Shown piece by piece: positions 62,788 through 64,000 of a stretch of 64,000 bases of DNA. The number at the start of each line of letters is the position of its first letter. Positions within the stretch are counted from its first letter, which is position 1. The notes beneath the pieces were generated by a model. That model was not told the DNA's origin and made no database searches. It saw only the letters and a list, made by a program, of their open reading frames with translations. The stretch lies in contig JBMNIP010000001.1 in NCBI GenBank assembly GCA_050951005.1, positions 124,001 through 188,000 on the forward strand, given 5' to 3'. The stretch comes from UMGS1519 sp050951005. GTDB lineage: Bacteria; Actinomycetota; Coriobacteriia; Coriobacteriales; Eggerthellaceae. Made by a program: the position numbers and the translations under genes.

Positions 62788-64000
62788 ATGAAAAAGCGGA
62801 CCAAGCTTGCCATCGGTGCAGCAGTGTGCACCGTTGCCGCAGTCGTAGTGTGCTGCGTATTGCTTATACCGGGACTGGCCGGACAGGAAGCGCCGAGTGC
62901 TGCTTCCTTAACCGAGCAGACGGTTTCGCAGGAGACGGTGGGGGAATCTGCCGCTGCAAAGGATACCGCTGCGAACGCGGGGCAGAATGAGAGCGAAGCC
63001 CTCGACGGCTACGATGCCACCGCTGAGAAGAATGGGTATCTTTCCGGCAAGCTTGTTCTGACCTGCGATAACCCAACCGGTACCGATGCTGCGCGCGCCT
63101 TTTCCATGAAGCGGACGAAAGCGGCCCTGGAAAAGCGCGGTATCACGGTGAAGCAGGTTGTGGCCAAGGCGAACGCCGACCATGGCACGATCGTGGAGGC
63201 AGCCTTCGACACCTCCGATGACGCGGCCGACGTGGCCCAGAGGGCCGAGAAGGTGAAGGGGGTCGGCCAGGCCCAACCGGACTACGTCTACCATCTGCTG
63301 GAAACCGATGGGTCTTCCGCTTCATCAACCGATGCGCTTGCATCCGAGAGCAGCTCCGTTTCAACGGAACATGACGATACCGATTTCACGCCGTCGACGG
63401 ACATGGCTGGGGCTACCTCGTCTTCAGCCTCATCCTCCGCATCTTCACTATCCGGGGAAGCGGCGGGGGCCGCCGATGTGGTTTCTTCTTCCTCTTCTGC
63501 CAGCCAGAGCGAAAGCGCTTCCTCCTATTCGACGGCAAGCTCCCCTTCGGGCATAACGTCCGATTCGACAACCGCCGCCGCAACGCGCAACCAAGCGGCA
63601 GATGATCTGGTGGCTCAAGCGGTTACCAACGATCCCGGTGCCTTGCCCGCAACCACGGTAAAAGCCGTCCGCAACAAGGCGAATCAGTATTACCTGTATG
63701 GCAGGCAGTCTGGCAAAGTGAAGGGCGCTTCGGTAACGAAGGCGTGGTCGAGCGCCAAGGCAAACGGCAAGGTGACCGTTGCCGTGCTGGATACTGGCGT
63801 GAACCTGATGCACCCGGATTTGCGCGCGAACCTGGACGTGGCGCATGCCTACGATGCCTATAACAACAAGCTGTTGGCTTCCGAATGCAGCTCCGGCGGC
63901 TTCACAGGCGACAGAGTGGGGCACGGCACGCATGTAACCGGCATCATCAGCGGCGTCGCCAACAACGAACGCGGCATCGCGGGCGTCAGCTATAACGCGA
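62788..64000 (+). CDS. Secreted subtilisin-like serine protease (S8), 3' end outside the window
   Basis: 404 residues are visible. An N-terminal membrane or signal segment (LAIGAAVCTVAAVVVCCVLLIPGLAG) is followed by a propeptide-like region (GKLVLTCDNP...VKGVGQAQPDYVYHL) and a Ser/Ala/Thr-rich stretch (about 172-265). Then the S8 domain begins: VAVLDTGVNLMHPDLR (catalytic Asp) and VGHGTHVTGIISG (catalytic His). The Ser motif lies past the window edge. GGGGAGAGGG lies seven bases before the ATG. It is probably exported and anchored or processed at the surface. Confidence 0.9.
   Translation, partial: MKKRTKLAIGAAVCTVAAVVVCCVLLIPGLAGQEAPSAASLTEQTVSQETVGESAAAKDTAANAGQNESEALDGYDATAEKNGYLSGKLVLTCDNPTGTDAARAFSMKRTKAALEKRGITVKQVVAKANADHGTIVEAAFDTSDDAADVAQRAEKVKGVGQAQPDYVYHLLETDGSSASSTDALASESSSVSTEHDDTDFTPSTDMAGATSSSASSSASSLSGEAAGAADVVSSSSSASQSESASSYSTASSPSGITSDSTTAAATRNQAADDLVAQAVTNDPGALPATTVKAVRNKANQYYLYGRQSGKVKGASVTKAWSSAKANGKVTVAVLDTGVNLMHPDLRANLDVAHAYDAYNNKLLASECSSGGFTGDRVGHGTHVTGIISGVANNERGIAGVSYNA

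Overview
The window looks like chromosome of an anaerobic, high-GC Gram-positive bacterium of the class Coriobacteriia, most likely family Eggerthellaceae (a Slackia-like organism is plausible). The grounds are a molybdopterin respiratory enzyme beside a full molybdenum-cofactor cluster, large Cna-B/pilin-type surface proteins with sortase-like C-termini, and GC-rich coding throughout. The genus is inference; no rRNA or marker gene is present.

Layout. 1-9804 is a molybdenum region: the 3' part of a DMSO-reductase-family catalytic subunit, its four-cluster ferredoxin subunit and NrfD-type membrane anchor; then on the minus strand a polyferredoxin and a ModE-like regulator; then an atypical moaE, mogA, moaC, moaA with a small coupled ORF, and mobB-mobA. 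9805-10425 is decayed DNA with a Cna-B remnant and an AT-rich tandem repeat, followed by an intact Cna-B surface protein (10426-13368) and an XRE-type membrane regulator. 14851-17299 holds two paralogous unrecognised membrane proteins divergent from a TetR regulator. 17606-23121 is a small defence island: McrC, an McrB with two EVE/PUA-like reader segments, and an AIPR/DGQHR-like protein whose leader contains a terminator. 23531-26577 encodes an aldo/keto reductase and a two-domain esterase lipoprotein.

26839-31634 is a second large adhesin, split by a one-base frameshift in an A-run. 31948-35296 carries an HD hydrolase, a DUF3006 plus ComEC-like MBL lipoprotein pair, and a sulfotransferase-like protein. 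35372-40757 is a two-component system divergent from an ABC-2 exporter. 41031-42695 is a glycine riboswitch in front of an AgcS-type amino acid/sodium symporter. An HdeD-like protein follows. 44020-58380 is a giant surface protein of about 4,786 residues. The window ends with a Kef-type antiporter, an AEC transporter, a LysR regulator and the 5' part of a secreted subtilisin-like protease.

The most striking structure is in the giant protein: about 870 residues (low-complexity linker, 17 exact-period 26-residue BspA-type leucine-rich repeats and an InlB-type repeat) appear to be inserted inside one of its 18 Ig-like/isopeptide modules. The split adhesin shares its N-terminal module with the giant protein, and the three surface proteins carry three different sortase-like motifs.
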